Assembly (NCBI RefSeq): GCF_016907235.1
Contig: NZ_JAFBBO010000001.1
Coordinates: forward strand, 744,001-808,000
Reading direction: 5' to 3'
DNA: 64,000 nucleotides
DNA from: Oerskovia jenensis
Lineage (GTDB): Bacteria; Actinomycetota; Actinomycetes; Actinomycetales; Cellulomonadaceae
Part shown: positions 62,808 to 64,000 of the stretch, piece by piece
How positions within the stretch are numbered: position 1 is the stretch's first letter
Layout of the letters: the number at the start of each line of letters is the position of its first letter
Notes under the pieces: generated by a model
Told to the model about the DNA's origin: nothing
The model's input: the letters and a program-made list of their open reading frames with translations, nothing else
Database searches by the model: none
Translations under genes and position numbers: made by a program

Positions 62808-62813
62808 ACCCTA
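62808..62813 (-). promoter_or_regulatory. -10 element for the two-component operon
   Basis: TAGGGT on the minus strand ends 6 nt before the GTG at 62801, predicting a leaderless transcript. Confidence 0.55.
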
Positions 62814-62975
62814 GCCACGCGGCGGGCGCGACGTGCCGCGCGCGATCCATCGAAAGGTTGATCCTCGGCCCCACCTCCTGGCCGGGCAGGAGCATCCACG
62901 GGCCCGATCCGCGCGAGCCCCTCCAGCGGGAGGCTGGACGCAGATCGATTCCACGCCAACCACCGGAGGCTCTTG

Positions 62976-64000
62976 ATGTTCGTCGCGCTGCGTGACCTGC
63001 GCTTCGCCCGGGGACGCTTCGTCCTCATGTCCACCGTCATCGTCCTCATCACGTTCCTCGTGGGCTTCCTGGCCTCGCTGACCGCGGGCCTGGCCCGCGC
63101 GAGCACGTCAGGCATCACCGACCTCCCGGTCGACAGCCTCGCGTTCACCGTCACCGGGGACGCCAAGCCGTCCTTCACCGAGTCCCAGGTCGACGCCACG
63201 CAGTGGGAGGCGTTCGCCGGCGTGGACGGTGTCTCCTCGGCCGAACCTCTCGGGATCGCGACGACGCGCGCCTCGGTCACCGCGGGCGCCGACGGCGAGG
63301 CCGGGACCACCGCGGCCGTCACCGCGTTCGGCTCACGGCCGGGCTCGGGTCTCGTGCCCGACGGCGCCGAGGCCGCCCCCGGCAGCGTGCTGCTGTCGAG
63401 CGGCGCGGCCGACGACCTGGGCGCCCAGAAGGGCGACGAGGTCGCCCTGGGCTCGCTGACCCTGACCGTCGCGGGCGTGCTCGACACCCAGGCCGACTTC
63501 TCGCACACGCCCGTCGTCTGGATGGACCTGACCGACTGGCAGACCGTCGGAGCCCGTGGGGGCGGCGCGTCCGGTGACGAGGTCGCGACCGTCGTCGCCC
63601 TCACCGGCGACCCCAGCGACTCCGCGCTCGCCGCGGCCGAGTCCGAGACCGGCACCACGACCCTGACCCCGATGGGCGCACGCGCCGCCGTCAGCTCGTT
63701 CTCGGCCGAGAACATGTCGCTCACCATGATGCAGGGCTTCCTCCTCGCGATCTCGGCCCTCGTCGTGGGCGCGTTCTTCACCGTGTGGACCATCAACCGG
63801 GCCGGCGACATCGCCGTCCTCAAGGCGCTCGGCGCCTCGACCTCCTACCTGCTGCGCGACGCGATCGGCCAGGCGCTCGTCCTGCTCGTGCTCGGCGTCG
63901 GCGTCGGGACCGCGCTCGCGGCCGGGGCCGGGGCCCTCGCGGCCCAGGTCATGCCCGTCGTCGTCTCCCCCGCCACGACGCTCCTGCCCGCGCTCATCCT
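62976..64000 (+). CDS. FtsX-like ABC transporter permease, N-terminal part
   Basis: This gene is cut by the right edge after 341 codons. The first residues FVALRDLRFARGRF and a membrane segment (about 17-40) are followed by a large extracytoplasmic domain (about 45-240). Three further segments (about 253-275, 290-325 and the final visible part) have the FtsX-type motif AVLKALGASTSYLLRD. This is the topology of MacB/DevC-type permeases that move lipids or peptides out of the cell, often with a separate ATPase encoded next. GGAGG lies 6 nt before the ATG. It is divergent from the two-component genes. Confidence 0.88.
   Translation, partial: MFVALRDLRFARGRFVLMSTVIVLITFLVGFLASLTAGLARASTSGITDLPVDSLAFTVTGDAKPSFTESQVDATQWEAFAGVDGVSSAEPLGIATTRASVTAGADGEAGTTAAVTAFGSRPGSGLVPDGAEAAPGSVLLSSGAADDLGAQKGDEVALGSLTLTVAGVLDTQADFSHTPVVWMDLTDWQTVGARGGGASGDEVATVVALTGDPSDSALAAAESETGTTTLTPMGARAAVSSFSAENMSLTMMQGFLLAISALVVGAFFTVWTINRAGDIAVLKALGASTSYLLRDAIGQALVLLVLGVGVGTALAAGAGALAAQVMPVVVSPATTLLPALI

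Overview
The window is about 72-73% G+C, with GTG starts, ATGA/GTGA-overlapping operons, ClgR, a Lhr-Nei pair, a DUF3046 gene and glutamate (GluABCD) uptake genes. Together these point to a high-GC actinobacterium of the Micrococcales, most like Cellulomonas, Oerskovia or Cellulosimicrobium (an inference from gene content only). It looks like ordinary chromosome: I see no rRNA, tRNA, CRISPR array, transposase, integrase or phage module.

Layout. 1-5 kb: 3'-truncated DinG-type helicase, hflX, an RsmC-like methyltransferase, dapF and miaA. 5.2-12.4 kb: an operon YbjN / divergent Hsp90 / TPR protein, then an isonitrile-hydratase-like DJ-1 protein, a LigB-like protein and two more YbjN genes. 12.5-18 kb: miaB and the gluABCD glutamate ABC transporter. 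18-23.5 kb: recX-recA with a LexA box, a metallo-beta-lactamase-fold hydrolase and a large membrane-anchored phosphatase-superfamily protein. 23.6-32.7 kb: an accessory-looking catabolic cluster made of a PucR regulator and DUF2877/AllH, FdrA/AllF, DUF1116/AllG, carbamate kinase, a biuret-hydrolase-like cysteine hydrolase and a permease carrying a soluble tail like the allophanate hydrolase C-terminal domain. 32.8-45.6 kb: DUF3046, lhr, nei, clgR, cinA, pgsA, capA-like and ftsK. 45.8-49 kb: an MBL hydrolase, two orphan immunity genes (SUKH and Imm51), a membrane protein and a TetR regulator. 49-60.6 kb: rnj, dapA, gabD, azlCD, a GNAT, dapB, an M16 peptidase, pnp and rpsO. 60.7-64 kb: a NarL-type two-component system and a divergent, 3'-truncated FtsX-like ABC permease.

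How the genes work together. Housekeeping blocks cover tRNA modification (miaA, miaB), lysine/peptidoglycan precursors (dapA, dapB, dapF), recombination and repair (recA, recX, lhr, nei), RNA decay (rnj, pnp) and division (ftsK). The best candidate for an undescribed system is 23612-32748. It looks like an energy-conserving ureido/carbamoyl catabolic pathway in which an oxamate-transcarbamoylase-like complex makes carbamoyl phosphate and carbamate kinase turns it into ATP, next to a biuret-hydrolase-like enzyme but with no allophanate hydrolase catalytic domain. The second candidate is the YbjN-Hsp90-TPR operon, which resembles a bacterial Hsp90 with built-in partners.

A pattern running through the window is a TANNNT-like -10 hexamer 6-8 nt before the start codon, at about 20 genes on both strands. 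This implies widespread leaderless transcription and was used to choose many starts. Terminators are long GC stem-loops without U tracts.
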